A DNA stretch of 43,180 bases from Oscillospiraceae bacterium (GCA_015067315.1 SVMR01000015.1:1-43180), one strand, 5' to 3'; positions 30,398 to 39,309 are shown, counted from the stretch's first letter. Program-made: numbers and translations. The notes: a model not told the origin generated them from the sequence alone.

Positions 30398-31579
30398 ATG
30401 AGCAGACATTTTTTTACCTCTGAATCCGTAACCGAAGGTCATCCCGACAAAATCTGCGACCAGATTTCCGATGCGATCCTCGATGCTCTTCTTGAAAAAG
30501 ACCCCTCTTCCCGTGTTGCCTGCGAAACCACCTGCACCACCGGCATGGTTTCCGTAATGGGCGAAATCACCACCAGCGCATACGTTGACATTCCCGGAAT
30601 CGTTCGCGAAACCGTTCGCGAAATCGGCTATGACCGCGCAAAATACGGCTTTGACTGCGACAGCTGCGCCGTTATCACCACCATCGACGGACAGTCCGCG
30701 GATATCGCAATGGGCGTCGATTCTGCAGAGGAACAGAAGGAAGGTTCTTCCGACGACGGCGACACCACCGGCGCAGGCGACCAGGGTATGATGTTCGGAT
30801 TTGCATGCCGCGAAACTCCCGAACTTATGCCCATGCCCATCAGCTTTGCACATAAACTTGCTCTCCGCCTTACCGAAGTACGCAAAAACGGAACTCTTTC
30901 CTATCTCCGTCCCGACGGCAAAAGCCAGGTTACCGTTGAATACGACGGCAACACCCCTGTTCGTGTTGAAGCTGTTGTAATTTCTTCCCAGCACAGCGCA
31001 GAAGTAACTCTTGAAAAAATCCGCGAGGATATCAAAAAACACGTTATCGACGCAATCATCCCCGCAGAACTCATGGACGAAAACACCAAGATTTTCATCA
31101 ACCCCACCGGCCGTTTTGTAGTAGGCGGACCCCAGGGCGACAGCGGTCTTACCGGACGCAAAATCATTGTTGATACCTACGGCGGCTATTCCAGACACGG
31201 CGGCGGCGCTTTTTCCGGAAAAGACCCGACCAAAGTTGACCGCTCCGCAGCTTATGCTGCAAGATGGGTCGCAAAAAACGTTGTTGCGGCAGATCTTGCT
31301 GAAAGATGCGAAATCCAGCTTGCTTACGCAATCGGTGTTGCGCATCCCGTTTCCGTAATGGTTGAAACCTTCGGTACAGGAAAATATTCTGATGAAGAAA
31401 TTTCCGAAGCAGTTCAGAAAGTATTTGACCTTCGTCCCGCTGCAATTATCAAGGCTCTTGACCTTCGCAAACCCATTTACCGCAAACTTGCGGCTTACGG
31501 TCACATGGGAAGGGAAGAACTTGGCGTAGCCTGGGAAAAAACCGACAGAGCAGAAGAGCTCAAAGCGTTTTTTGCATAA
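30398..31579 (+). CDS. metK: S-adenosylmethionine synthetase
   Basis: MetK joins methionine and ATP to make SAM. The start [21 protein letters not shown] has the ATP-binding His-Pro-Asp. [12 protein letters not shown] is the signature hexapeptide region (about residues 125-136), and [16 protein letters not shown] the phosphate-binding P-loop-like region. The 393 residues match the family. AGAAAGGAA precedes the ATG at 30398. It is regulated by the SAM-I riboswitch upstream. The small alarmone synthetase follows 21 bases downstream with no terminator between them. Confidence 0.97.
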   Translation: MSRHFFTSESVTEGHPDKICDQISDAILDALLEKDPSSRVACETTCTTGMVSVMGEITTSAYVDIPGIVRETVREIGYDRAKYGFDCDSCAVITTIDGQSADIAMGVDSAEEQKEGSSDDGDTTGAGDQGMMFGFACRETPELMPMPISFAHKLALRLTEVRKNGTLSYLRPDGKSQVTVEYDGNTPVRVEAVVISSQHSAEVTLEKIREDIKKHVIDAIIPAELMDENTKIFINPTGRFVVGGPQGDSGLTGRKIIVDTYGGYSRHGGGAFSGKDPTKVDRSAAYAARWVAKNVVAADLAERCEIQLAYAIGVAHPVSVMVETFGTGKYSDEEISEAVQKVFDLRPAAIIKALDLRKPIYRKLAAYGHMGREELGVAWEKTDRAEELKAFFA

Positions 31580-31600
31580 TTCCGAAAGAAGTGAAGCTTA

Positions 31601-32362
31601 ATGGAGAAACAGGAATTCTTTGAAAAATACAATCTTTCGGAATCCGATTTATCCGAAGCCGATATTTCCTTCGAAGAACTTGAACTTATTGAAAAAGATT
31701 ATCGGAAAAACGAACAGCTTTTAAGGGATTGCGTAAAAAGTTTCATTGACGAATATCTTTACGATACTGAAAAAGCGGGAATCCATTCCTACCGTTACCG
31801 AATCAAGGAAACCGATCATCTTTTGGAAAAGGTCGTTCGGAAACGTAAAGAAAACCATAAAAAATTTGAAAAACTGGATTATACCAACTATCATAAATTT
31901 ATGACCGATTTAATCGGCGTAAGGGTGTTTTTTCTTTACCGCGAAGACTGGATTTATTTTCACCGCTATATTGTAAGCCAATTCGAAAACAACCCGGAAC
32001 TTTATATTAAAAACCGCCTTGAAGATTTCGACGAAAACCCGGAACATTACTATCTTGCGGAACGCCCGAGAGCATATAAGCGCGCCGGCGACAGCAAGAT
32101 TTATGATGAGAACGAACTCGAAATTGTTTCCGACGGAATTTACCGTTCCCTGCATTATATTGTGAAATATAAAGGTTATTATATCGAGATTCAGGGCAGA
32201 ACCCTTTTTGAAGAAGGATGGGGCGAAATTGACCATGATATCGTTTATAAAGAAACCGAAGACGACGAAATGCTGAAAGATTATTCAAAAATGCTGAACC
32301 GCCTTTCCGGACTTGCGGACGAAATGAGTTCCTATTTCAGAAGAATGAAACAGCAGCATTAA
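31601..32362 (+). CDS. RelA/SpoT-domain small alarmone synthetase
   Basis: The protein (253 residues) has a (p)ppGpp synthetase domain and no hydrolase (HD), TGS or ACT domain, which places it among small alarmone synthetases. YRYRIKETDHLLEKVVRKRK supplies the basic ATP-contacting region, DLIGVRVFFLYRED the catalytic Asp, and YRSLHYIVKYKGYYIEIQ with the following GWGEIDHDIVYK the acceptor-nucleotide block and late Glu. Such enzymes transfer pyrophosphate from ATP to GDP or GTP. It may be read from the metK transcript and so be linked to SAM supply; this is inference. A terminator follows at 32382-32418. Confidence 0.88.
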   Translation: MEKQEFFEKYNLSESDLSEADISFEELELIEKDYRKNEQLLRDCVKSFIDEYLYDTEKAGIHSYRYRIKETDHLLEKVVRKRKENHKKFEKLDYTNYHKFMTDLIGVRVFFLYREDWIYFHRYIVSQFENNPELYIKNRLEDFDENPEHYYLAERPRAYKRAGDSKIYDENELEIVSDGIYRSLHYIVKYKGYYIEIQGRTLFEEGWGEIDHDIVYKETEDDEMLKDYSKMLNRLSGLADEMSSYFRRMKQQH

Positions 32363-32381
32363 ACTTTAAGTTAAAACAAAT

Positions 32382-32418
32382 CAACGCACCGGTCATTGAA
32401 AAATGCCGGTGCGTTTTG
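32382..32418 (+). terminator. intrinsic terminator after the alarmone synthetase
   Basis: AACGCACCGG pairs with CCGGTGCGTT, continued by CATT/AATG, and is followed by TTGTTATT. Confidence 0.85.
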
Positions 32419-32448
32419 TTATTATATAGCTGAAAGGAGCTGATACGA

Positions 32449-33480
32449 ATGAACATTGAAATCGGCGCAAAAATAAAACAGCTTCGCCTTTCCCGGGGGA
32501 TGACCCAGGAACAGCTTGGAAACGAACTTTCCGTTTCCGCCCAGGCCGTAAGCAAATGGGAAAGCGGAACAACAACTCCGGATATCCAGCTTCTGCCGGA
32601 AATTTCCGTTCTTTTCGGCGTTTCGATCGATGAACTTTTTTCCATGACTGATGAAAGCAGAATGGACAGAATCGAAAATATGATAGACAACGTCCATTTT
32701 ATTTCGGATAAGGATTTTGCGGAATCTGAAAATTTTCTTAAAGAAAAATCGAAGGACGAAAATAAAAAGGCAAGGGCGGCGCTTCTTCTTGCGGAACTGT
32801 ATTCAAAAAGAATTGAGGAATATAAGGAACTTGCCTCGAAACTCGGAAGAAATGCGCTTCTTCTGAATCCGGACGAAAAACGCGCCCATAACGTTATTTT
32901 CGATGCAGACAACGGCCCTTATTCCGATTACAACGCAACAAACCATGTCAGAACCATTGATTTTTATAAAGATTTTCTTGAAAAGCATCCGGAAAACCCG
33001 AGAACATATCTCTGGCTTATGGATCTGCTTCTTGCGGACGGAAGAACCGCCGAGGCGAAGGAATATCTTTGGAAAATGGATAAAATCGAGCATTCTTTCC
33101 GCACAGACCTTTATCTCGGTCTTATTGCGAAAGAAGAATGCGACCTTCCGAAGTCGCTTGAACATTGGGATAACATGACAAAGGAATTTGATTACTGGCT
33201 TTCCTGGTCCTGCAAGGGCGACCTTTTTGCAAGGCTTTCGCGCTTTGATGAGGCGATTGAATTTTATGAGCACGCGCTTGAAATTCAGCAGCCGCCCAGA
33301 TATATGGATATTCCGGAATCCATGTCTTTCGTTGCGGAAGCAACCGGCGATTATGAAAAGGCAATTGAATACCGCAAAAAAGCAATTGAAATTTGCGAAA
33401 CGGATTGGAATATCACCGAAGGAGAATGGGTCGATATCCACAAAAGGGAAATTGAAAGACTTTCAAAAAAACTGAAATAA
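32449..33480 (+). CDS. XRE-family regulator with TPR-like C-terminal domain
   Basis: Residues 1-66 form a Cro/C1-type helix-turn-helix (GMTQEQLGNELSVSAQAVSKW). The remaining 275 residues are helical with TPR-like pairs: about 100-135, 165-200 and 240-310, the last including FARLSRFDEAIEFYEHAL and AEATGDYEKAIEYRKKAI. This layout is shared with peptide-sensing regulators of the RRNPP kind, but no peptide gene follows, so the ligand is unknown. AAAGGAG precedes the ATG. The gene is monocistronic with its own terminator. Confidence 0.88.
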   Translation: MNIEIGAKIKQLRLSRGMTQEQLGNELSVSAQAVSKWESGTTTPDIQLLPEISVLFGVSIDELFSMTDESRMDRIENMIDNVHFISDKDFAESENFLKEKSKDENKKARAALLLAELYSKRIEEYKELASKLGRNALLLNPDEKRAHNVIFDADNGPYSDYNATNHVRTIDFYKDFLEKHPENPRTYLWLMDLLLADGRTAEAKEYLWKMDKIEHSFRTDLYLGLIAKEECDLPKSLEHWDNMTKEFDYWLSWSCKGDLFARLSRFDEAIEFYEHALEIQQPPRYMDIPESMSFVAEATGDYEKAIEYRKKAIEICETDWNITEGEWVDIHKREIERLSKKLK

Positions 33481-33486
33481 AGAGTA

Positions 33487-33520
33487 AAGAACCGACGGAT
33501 GATTTACGTCGGTTCTTTTA
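33487..33520 (+). terminator. intrinsic terminator after the XRE-TPR gene
   Basis: AAGAACCGACG pairs with CGTCGGTTCTT and is followed by TTATAATA. Confidence 0.85.
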
Positions 33521-33534
33521 TAATACACCCCCAT

Positions 33535-33745
33535 TTCTTTGAAAGGCTCAAAGAAACGGCGGTGTAACCGTCAAAGAAAAGCCTTCCAACCCCTGCGTTG
33601 CTCCCGCAACTGCTGTCCCCTTCATAAGGGGACAAAGCGCACCACCGAACAAACTGTGCTTCCGAATCCCGACCGTCGCCGTTCAGGCCGGCAACGGTTT
33701 TTATTTCAACTTAGCGGCTCGATTATTTTTAAAACTTCAAGGAAA
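33535..33745. repeat. dispersed repeat remnants, no gene
   Basis: TTTCTTTGAAAGGCTCAAAG forms a small palindrome, and CTGTCCCCTTCATAAGGGGACA is a variant of the family seen elsewhere. Nothing coding is visible between the XRE-TPR gene and the minus-strand DtxR gene. Confidence 0.5.
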
Positions 33746-33751
33746 AGAAAA

Positions 33752-33785
33752 CGGCACACTTCTTTAAGAAATGTGCCGCAAGGCG
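33752..33785 (-). terminator. terminator of the DtxR-family gene
   Basis: On the minus strand CGGCACA pairs with TGTGCCG and is followed by TTTTCTTTTCC. Confidence 0.75.
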
Positions 33786-33792
33786 ATGTTTT

Positions 33793-34164
33793 TTATTTTT
33801 TTATTGCTTCGTAATGTTCTTTCATGCAGCGGAAGGTTTCCTCGCTTAAATCGTGTTCGATTTTGCAGGCATCCTCGAGTGCGGTTTTTTCGTCAACGCC
33901 GATTGCGGAAAGGAAGTTTGCAATCACAACATGGCGTTCGTAAACTCTTTCGGCAATGGCTCTTCCTTTTTCCGTAAGGGTTATAAGGTAATCTTCGTCC
34001 ATTGTGATATAACCGTTTTCACGGAAATTTTTCATTGCGACACTTATGGTCGGTTTTGAATAGCCCAGTTCGTTGCAGATATCGATTGAACGAACCTGGC
34101 CGTTTCTTTTTTGGATCATAAGTATTGTTTCAAGATAATCTTCGCCGGATTCACGGATCTGCAT
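33793..34164 (-). CDS. DtxR/MntR-family metal-dependent transcriptional regulator
   Basis: The 123-residue protein has a winged helix (about residues 6-62; DICNELGYSKPTISVAMKNFRENGYI) and an iron-dependent dimerisation domain with metal-ligand candidates: Glu and His in ERHVVIANFL, Glu in DACKIEHDLSEE, and the final His in MKEHYE. It resembles MntR rather than DtxR because there is no SH3 domain. It probably represses Mn2+ or Fe2+ uptake genes, which are not in this window. The start at 34164 follows AGGAGGT; the ATG at 34194 has no ribosome site. Confidence 0.88.
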   Translation of the reverse strand: MQIRESGEDYLETILMIQKRNGQVRSIDICNELGYSKPTISVAMKNFRENGYITMDEDYLITLTEKGRAIAERVYERHVVIANFLSAIGVDEKTALEDACKIEHDLSEETFRCMKEHYEAIKK

Positions 34165-34205
34165 AAAAAAACCGGACCTCCTTTCCGTTTCCATTGTATA
34201 TCTGT

Positions 34206-34234
34206 ATCTTACTATAAATATCCGATTTTTGCAA
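34206..34234 (-). promoter_or_regulatory. promoter of the DtxR-family gene
   Basis: On the minus strand, TTGCAA (34234-34229), 17 bases and TAAGAT (34211-34206). Confidence 0.65.
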
Positions 34235-34273
34235 GCGGATTTATTTTTTCAAAGAAAAAGAAGAGAAAAGAAA

Positions 34274-34299
34274 AAGCCCCTCAAAAAAAGAGGGGGCTT
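34274..34299 (-). terminator. terminator of the orphan lipoprotein gene
   Basis: On the minus strand AAGCCCCCTC pairs with GAGGGGCTT and is followed by TTTCTTTTC. Confidence 0.8.
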
Positions 34300-34315
34300 A
34301 TCTGGTTTGAATGCC

Positions 34316-35191
34316 TTAAATCAAATAAATGAATTTAATTGATGGCTCAAAACTTTCAGCATTTAGTATATCAGAATTTATACCAACATATTTAAAATAG
34401 TCATCACAATAGATAAATTTATTATCATTCAGAAAATAAAAACCCGCAACAGTAAAAGATATAGAAGAAATATTTCTGGGGTCATCACATGTTATCATAA
34501 GAACATCGTTTTCTTCTTTATAAATTGGTGCTGAGTGAAGATCTATCTTTTTATTTATAATGCTTGTTTCTTTTGACTCAATGTCATATAATGCAAGTCC
34601 TTCCGCGTATGCTTGAAAATAAAATGATTTTCCTTTTTCTTTCCAACATAGATGGCTTCCATCACAAAGATAAATTTCTTCACCGGAACTCAAATTCATG
34701 CACACAATACTTAAATCGCGGACAAAAATCAAGTTATCCTCAAACTCCAACATGTTACCGCTATAGCTTACCGGATTCTCTAAAAATTTTGTTATATTTC
34801 CTTCTTCATATTTCCAAATAAAAATTGGTGGGAATGTCGACACGTCATCAGGATCAGTTGAAAGAAAATAAACAGCATCATTTATAAGGATTGGTTTATG
34901 ATGAATTTTATATCCATCAATCGGGAGCCTATTCCATTTTTCGTTATCGAACAGATAAATCGAATTCCCATCCGAAATAGCACTCGTTCCATTTATATCT
35001 GAATTGTATTCATCAATTTGAAAAATGTTTGTTTCTCCGGATGCTAAATCAAGTGACACTAATGTTTCATCGTCAAATTTAATAAGATTGGATGGTATTA
35101 CATATTTTTCATTCATATTTGCAACTGTACATCCGCAAAGCATGAAACTACATAGCGCAAACAACAGTATGCACCATATTGTTTTTTTCAT
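34316..35191 (-). CDS. lipoprotein of unknown function, probable beta-propeller
   Basis: The 291-residue protein starts with a lipoprotein signal peptide ending LCGC (Cys 21). The rest alternates short beta strands with repeated blocks such as NSIYLFDNEKWNRLPIDG, DAVYFLSTD, EDNLIFVRDLSIVCMN and GKSFYFQAYAEGLALYDIES, a pattern of DUF5050-like beta-propellers. No enzyme motif is visible. Its A+T content is above that of the genes to the left, and it lies just downstream of an RHS fragment, so it may be accessory. The start follows GGGAGGGG. I do not know its function; an immunity role for a lost RHS toxin is possible but unsupported. Confidence 0.75.
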   Translation of the reverse strand: MKKTIWCILLFALCSFMLCGCTVANMNEKYVIPSNLIKFDDETLVSLDLASGETNIFQIDEYNSDINGTSAISDGNSIYLFDNEKWNRLPIDGYKIHHKPILINDAVYFLSTDPDDVSTFPPIFIWKYEEGNITKFLENPVSYSGNMLEFEDNLIFVRDLSIVCMNLSSGEEIYLCDGSHLCWKEKGKSFYFQAYAEGLALYDIESKETSIINKKIDLHSAPIYKEENDVLMITCDDPRNISSISFTVAGFYFLNDNKFIYCDDYFKYVGINSDILNAESFEPSIKFIYLI

Positions 35192-35307
35192 AAACTTTCA
35201 CCCCTCCCACTTTTGTAGTAATTAATATTATGAACCGTTTCGCCGTCTATTTCAAGAGTGAAACTTAAACGATTTCCGGCGAGGTCGTATGTATAAGTTT
35301 TACAAAA
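35188..35307 (-). pseudogene. RHS-repeat protein fragment
   Basis: On the minus strand the segment YTYDLAGNRLSFTLEIDGE and what follows it (HNINYY) is a clear RHS repeat. Only about 35 residues remain, with no start codon in a credible context and unrelated sequence before it. It appears to be the C-terminal rest of a large RHS or YD-repeat protein left after deletion, in front of the orphan lipoprotein. Confidence 0.6.
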
Positions 35308-35364
35308 GCTTCGGGCGGAAAGGGAATTTCGGTTCTGCGTCCGTCCGTCCTTTAAAGAAAAATA

Positions 35365-35397
35365 AAAACACCCGACACAAAAGCATCGGATGTTTTT
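35365..35397 (-). terminator. terminator behind the tRNA fragment
   Basis: On the minus strand AAAACATCCGA pairs (one G-U) with TCGGGTGTTTT and is followed by TATTTTTC. It is probably the original terminator of the tRNA gene whose 3' end remains at 35399-35434. Confidence 0.75.
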
Positions 35398-35398
35398 A

Positions 35399-35434
35399 TG
35401 GTGGAGACGGCCGGACTTGAACCGGTTACCTCGA
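35399..35434 (-). other. tRNA 3' fragment, candidate island attachment site (attR)
   Basis: On the minus strand the sequence contains CCGGTTCAAGTCCGG (T arm), CCGTCTCC (3' acceptor arm), the discriminator A and CCA. The 5' half of the tRNA is missing: no D or anticodon arm precedes it. Tyrosine-integrase elements that enter tRNA 3' ends leave such a copy at the far end. Since CCA and the terminator point left, the chromosome is to the left and the element to the right. Confidence 0.65.
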
Positions 35435-35664
35435 CAATGCGAAAAGCGAAAGTGGGTTTCCTTCTGTATTCTGTAAAAGTCCAATAAATCCCATGCTTAT
35501 CGCAAGAAATCCACTTTTTTAGGTGGATTTTTAGAAACATTATAAAGAGAAAAAATACATAAAAATCAAAAGTTGTTAGAAGCGTGTTAGAAAACCACAA
35601 GCGCAATTGCCTGCGAAAAGTCCTTTGTTGCAACTAATCGATATTAGTGAAAGGAGCTAAAACC
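35435..35664. other. gene-free left end of the island
   Basis: The stretch is AT-rich with short repeats such as GTTAGAA at 35575-35581 and 35587-35593, which could be arm-type integrase sites. No integrase gene is present. A short stem, AATCCACTTTTTTAGGTGGATT, lies near 35508-35529. Confidence 0.35.
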
Positions 35665-35820
35665 GTGAAGAAATGGTACTATCTGTATCTGAATAAAAAA
35701 GAATTTGAAATTTTGCTGCAAAGTCTGATCGGTTTGAGAAACTCACTTATCCGCGAAGGACGGTATGCAGATTGTGTGGATGATATTATCATCAAACTCA
35801 CAAGATCAAAATTCAGATAA
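35665..35820 (+). CDS. 51-residue protein typical of integrative elements
   Basis: The GTG-initiated ORF follows AAAGGAG (35650-35656) and begins MKKWYYLYLNKKEFEILLQ. The continuation has LIGLRNSLIREGRYADCVDD and IIIKLTRSK. Small proteins with this E-F-x-x-L-L and EGRY-x-D-x-x-DD pattern occur widely near the ends of clostridial conjugative elements, from general memory; no function is known. It supports the view that 35399 is an element boundary. Confidence 0.7.
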   Translation: MKKWYYLYLNKKEFEILLQSLIGLRNSLIREGRYADCVDDIIIKLTRSKFR

Positions 35821-35936
35821 ATACATATTTCCCATAGCAATACGTAGCCGTCGGCAAAAATGTCAGCAACATAATTATAAATTAATTAATGAATGATTTA
35901 TAGGATGATAGGTATAACGCCGCCACTAATGTAAAC

Positions 35937-35970
35937 GATGCCCGGAGGGCCAAAAGGCTCCCCGGGCATC
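35937..35970. terminator. strong hairpin after the HerA gene
   Basis: GATGCCCGG pairs with CCGGGCATC, continued by GGCC/GGCT-type pairs around an A4 loop. It lacks a clear T run on either side, so it may be a weak terminator or an mRNA 3' protection structure of the minus-strand HerA operon. Confidence 0.45.
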
Positions 35971-36032
35971 CGTGTTTAGATTATTTAGTTAAGCGATCAC
36001 TCATCGATATTTTTCAAGTAACAATTCAATCA

Positions 36033-37715
36033 TTAGTTCTTCAGCCATTCATCTTTGATTGCTGAAATATCGAGATCTTTCCACTCTGATTTCCATAAAT
36101 CAAAATACGGAATATCATTAGAGGAAGGCTTAGGCTCGCATTCGCCAATATGAACTATAGAAGGAATGGTAACAGCATCTCCAACAAGAATGCATTCGCC
36201 TGCTCTGAGGGACGGCATCTTTTCAACAAGACTACCTGATGTATCAGGTAGCAGACGCTTAACATAGTTCTGATCATTTGGATTCGTTAATCGAAGAGCT
36301 AAGAAATTATTACATTGAGCAAAAATTGTCTCAGATATTTCGGATGGACGCTGGCTGGCAAGAAGTAATGTAACACCATATTTTCTTCCTTCTTTTGCAA
36401 TTCTCTCAATGGATTGTTTAGATGCTCTATATCGAGAAAGATCACTATTAGGAACATATTTGTGTGCCTCTTCGTAAACCAATAACAATGGAATATCGTT
36501 ATTTAGATGTTCTTCTGGATTTTGAGCACAACGAAAACGTTTATAGTAATATCCATATTCGAAGAGAATTCTTGAAATTAGTGAAACGGTAATGCTTAAG
36601 ACATCAAACGGAACACCACTGAGATCGATAATTGAAATATTGGATTTATTTTCCCCATAACCAATCAACTGTTTTAGTGTTTCTTCAAAAGTTATATTTT
36701 TTGATCTGTCACCAAGAAGAAAATCAAGCCGTTTATCATTCAATTTGTTTTCAAGTCTGTTTATAAAGTTAGTAAGTTTTCCGTACAAACTACCTTGTGT
36801 AGTTTTGGGTTGTCCCTTTTTAGGGCCGCTTGCGTATATTTCTCCAGTATCTATTTCAAGCGTATTTATTTTCCTGGCCTCATCGAGCACGTCATTCAAG
36901 TCGAACATTAGCGGAGAGTCGAAATGAATTTTATCTTTGGCTTCAGGTTCACCAGTGAAATGATTTTGGCGACTTCGGATGACTTCTTGTTTGAAAACAT
37001 TTCTCTGATTATGATCATTAACTTCAGTGTCAATAAACAGTTCTTGAAGTTCATCGCTGGTTAACATCCAATATGGTAATACAAGGGTTGAAATATCAAT
37101 ATAATTTGCAGTTGGGAATGCGGATTTATATTCCGAGTGAATATCAAAAATAACAATGTGGGAGTTATTAAGCCCTTCGTACTCACCATTTTTGCAACGG
37201 GTTGCTTCTTGCAAAATTTTTGCAACGGAATGGGACTTACCGGAGCCGGTTGACCCAACAATAGCGATATGCTTATTAAAAAACTTATTGCCGTTGACGG
37301 GAACAGAAATAGCGGGATTCGAGGATAAACTGGAAAATGTGAATTTTTCATTTTCATCAATGGACTCAACAAAAATCTTTTCAATTTCCTCTAATTTTGC
37401 GGGTTCAACTTGTTTAGGGGGAATAGCCAGGGAATCACCACCACGTTCGAATTTTCCGTCTCTAATGATTCCCAATGGATTAGCCTCTAATATGTATTTT
37501 CTCGAAGGCAATCCATCGGTATCTTTCTCTATTTCAATTGAAAAGTTTTCGATGATTGCAATTAAGATTGCATTTTCATTGTCGGATATTCTTAGATAGG
37601 AGCCCACTTTCAGATTCTCTTCGGCAATTCGAAAATCTTCAAGGTCTTCTACCAATATTTTAACTTTGTTTGGAAATACAGAAATTACTTCTGCGTTAAT
37701 TCTTCCAGAATCCAT
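36033..37715 (-). CDS. HerA-type hexameric ATPase of a defence operon
   Basis: The 560-residue protein has the HerA layout: a small N-terminal beta barrel (about 5-95), Walker A GSTGSGKS (154-161), Walker B LLLVYEEAH (about 411-418) and the sensor block EGRKYGVTLLLASQRPSEIS (442-461), then a C-terminal tail. Such ATPases form hexamers that thread DNA and pair with nucleases. It is the second gene of a two-gene operon, 13 bases after the nuclease-like gene, and AAAGGAG precedes its ATG. HerA paired with SIR2 or DUF4297 nucleases is a known antiphage arrangement. The base composition is lower in G+C than the chromosome to the left. Confidence 0.9.
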   Translation of the reverse strand: MDSGRINAEVISVFPNKVKILVEDLEDFRIAEENLKVGSYLRISDNENAILIAIIENFSIEIEKDTDGLPSRKYILEANPLGIIRDGKFERGGDSLAIPPKQVEPAKLEEIEKIFVESIDENEKFTFSSLSSNPAISVPVNGNKFFNKHIAIVGSTGSGKSHSVAKILQEATRCKNGEYEGLNNSHIVIFDIHSEYKSAFPTANYIDISTLVLPYWMLTSDELQELFIDTEVNDHNQRNVFKQEVIRSRQNHFTGEPEAKDKIHFDSPLMFDLNDVLDEARKINTLEIDTGEIYASGPKKGQPKTTQGSLYGKLTNFINRLENKLNDKRLDFLLGDRSKNITFEETLKQLIGYGENKSNISIIDLSGVPFDVLSITVSLISRILFEYGYYYKRFRCAQNPEEHLNNDIPLLLVYEEAHKYVPNSDLSRYRASKQSIERIAKEGRKYGVTLLLASQRPSEISETIFAQCNNFLALRLTNPNDQNYVKRLLPDTSGSLVEKMPSLRAGECILVGDAVTIPSIVHIGECEPKPSSNDIPYFDLWKSEWKDLDISAIKDEWLKN

Positions 37716-37728
37716 AAAGTTCTCCTTT

Positions 37729-38931
37729 CTAAATCATTTTGTTGATACAGTCCGTACTTGGAATCTTAATTAAGTGCATTTGGATAGATTCATTCCGATA
37801 GTAAGGAGCATCTAAGAAAAATTGATAGATAATTTTTGTCGTGGATATCTCGCCCAAAATATTATCAATTTGTTCAAGCTCAGTGATAAACTTGAGCTTG
37901 ATACCATTTTGTGCACAGGGTTTTCTGACAATTGATTTTGCTTTGAAGTCAGCTCCCTTAAAATCATATCCATCTGCAAAATAGACATTATCGTCTTGCA
38001 AAGCTTTTTTAATATTCAATATTGTCTGTTCAGATGTACCATGTAAATAGATATATGGGCAGAAAGGCTTTGGCTCTCGACTAGACAATTTACTCCAGTT
38101 CCTGAAAATTTTCAAAATGATTGACTTAATATCTGGCTCTGATATTGCCCCGTCACAATCAATGAGGAAAAACCGGGCATAAGGTGATATATTAAGCGCT
38201 GTGAAATACGCTTGTTTTATAGCTCTACAATACTCTTGCTTGCCTTTAAAATCTAAGAACCAAATATCAAACAACTCAGTTTTGGAATTGATTTTTTCTT
38301 TAAAATCACGAGATGATATGGTTCGCTCTTGTATATTTTGTTTCGTAGATAGATCCCTAACGACACGCAATGCATTATTGTAATAATAATACTCAGCCTC
38401 AAATTCGCTACAGCGAAATAGTCCTTTTAACTTTGTGATTATTGTTCGCTTTTGTGTAGACAACTCCACTGCCTCAATATTGACAGTTAGATGTTTAAGA
38501 AATTGTGACAGTTCTGCATCCGAAAGATTAAGATCTATATGATGCTCATGCTTGACTCTGTCTTTTGTATAAGTTAAAAACTTCTCTTTTAGAAAGCTAA
38601 GAGAAATCGGTTGAGTCAACTTTGATTGCCCACATTGAAAGTGTCCATAAAGCTTATAGTAGATATTGTCTCGATTAGTTGTGTTCTGCTTAAAATGATC
38701 AAGCATTAAGCGGATGGGTTTGGCAATTACAGAATGGTTATATTCAGTTTTGGCGTAATATTTACATTGAACAGCGGTTGTTTCATCTGCTGATCTAATA
38801 TCAACGTCTTCAATAGCTTCTATACAAACTTCGTCGCAGCCATTAGAGCAATTTAAAAGTTGGAGGATATAATAATCAAACTGATAATAATAACCTGTGA
38901 TAGTATCTATAGCAGTACGGTCTGTTGGCAT
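37729..38931 (-). CDS. DUF4297/Cap4-like PD-(D/E)XK nuclease, partner of HerA
   Basis: The protein has 400 residues from ATG 38931, chosen because AAGGAG lies seven bases upstream; the frame stays open to 38970. The N-terminus has AIDTITGYYYQFDYYILQLL (7-26), an acidic run IEAIEDVDI with Glu 38, Glu 41, Asp 42 and Asp 44, and VQCKYY with Gln 55 and Lys 57. Order and spacing suit a PD-(D/E)XK site with Q-x-K, as in DUF4297 and Cap4 nucleases. The remaining 300 residues are not recognised and may bind HerA or sense infection. Operon pairing with HerA supports a role in phage defence. The nuclease family call is from motif only. Confidence 0.75.
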   Translation of the reverse strand: MPTDRTAIDTITGYYYQFDYYILQLLNCSNGCDEVCIEAIEDVDIRSADETTAVQCKYYAKTEYNHSVIAKPIRLMLDHFKQNTTNRDNIYYKLYGHFQCGQSKLTQPISLSFLKEKFLTYTKDRVKHEHHIDLNLSDAELSQFLKHLTVNIEAVELSTQKRTIITKLKGLFRCSEFEAEYYYYNNALRVVRDLSTKQNIQERTISSRDFKEKINSKTELFDIWFLDFKGKQEYCRAIKQAYFTALNISPYARFFLIDCDGAISEPDIKSIILKIFRNWSKLSSREPKPFCPYIYLHGTSEQTILNIKKALQDDNVYFADGYDFKGADFKAKSIVRKPCAQNGIKLKFITELEQIDNILGEISTTKIIYQFFLDAPYYRNESIQMHLIKIPSTDCINKMI

Positions 38932-39190
38932 TGTGATTCTCCTTAGAAAAAATCTATATATAATGTTCAAAAGTATTCAACAATCAAGAAAATTTACCTG
39001 ACTAAAGTATACATCATTTTTATAGCAATAGCAATGAGTAACAACAATTGTTGGAGTGATAGACGGCGATTTTGAATGAATCCAAACCGCCGTTTTATTT
39101 ATATATGAATCATGAATCCTGGATTGCTAATGGAATATATGCAATCCACCTACTATTAAATTAATAACAAACAAGAATATAAAATGTTAC

Positions 39191-39223
39191 ATATTGTTCG
39201 TAAATTCTACGATTTAACAATAT
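39191..39223. promoter_or_regulatory. nested palindrome, candidate parS or operator
   Basis: The outer arms ATATTGTT (39191-39198) and AACAATAT (39216-39223) enclose the inner arms TCGTA (39198-39202) and TACGA (39208-39212). The inner motif recurs at 39310-39320 as CGTAAATTACG. Confidence 0.5.
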
Positions 39224-39309
39224 TCCATCTAATAATTAGTAAAATCGACTAAAAACTTGTGTTTCAATAAATATTTTTTAATTCAAATTAGAATATGAAA
39301 AAAAATGTC

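Noticed and set aside
35352-35633. A minus-strand ORF of 93 codons across the attachment-like site.
   Set aside because: Its C-terminal part is a translation of the tRNA fragment and terminator, and the rest has no recognisable feature.
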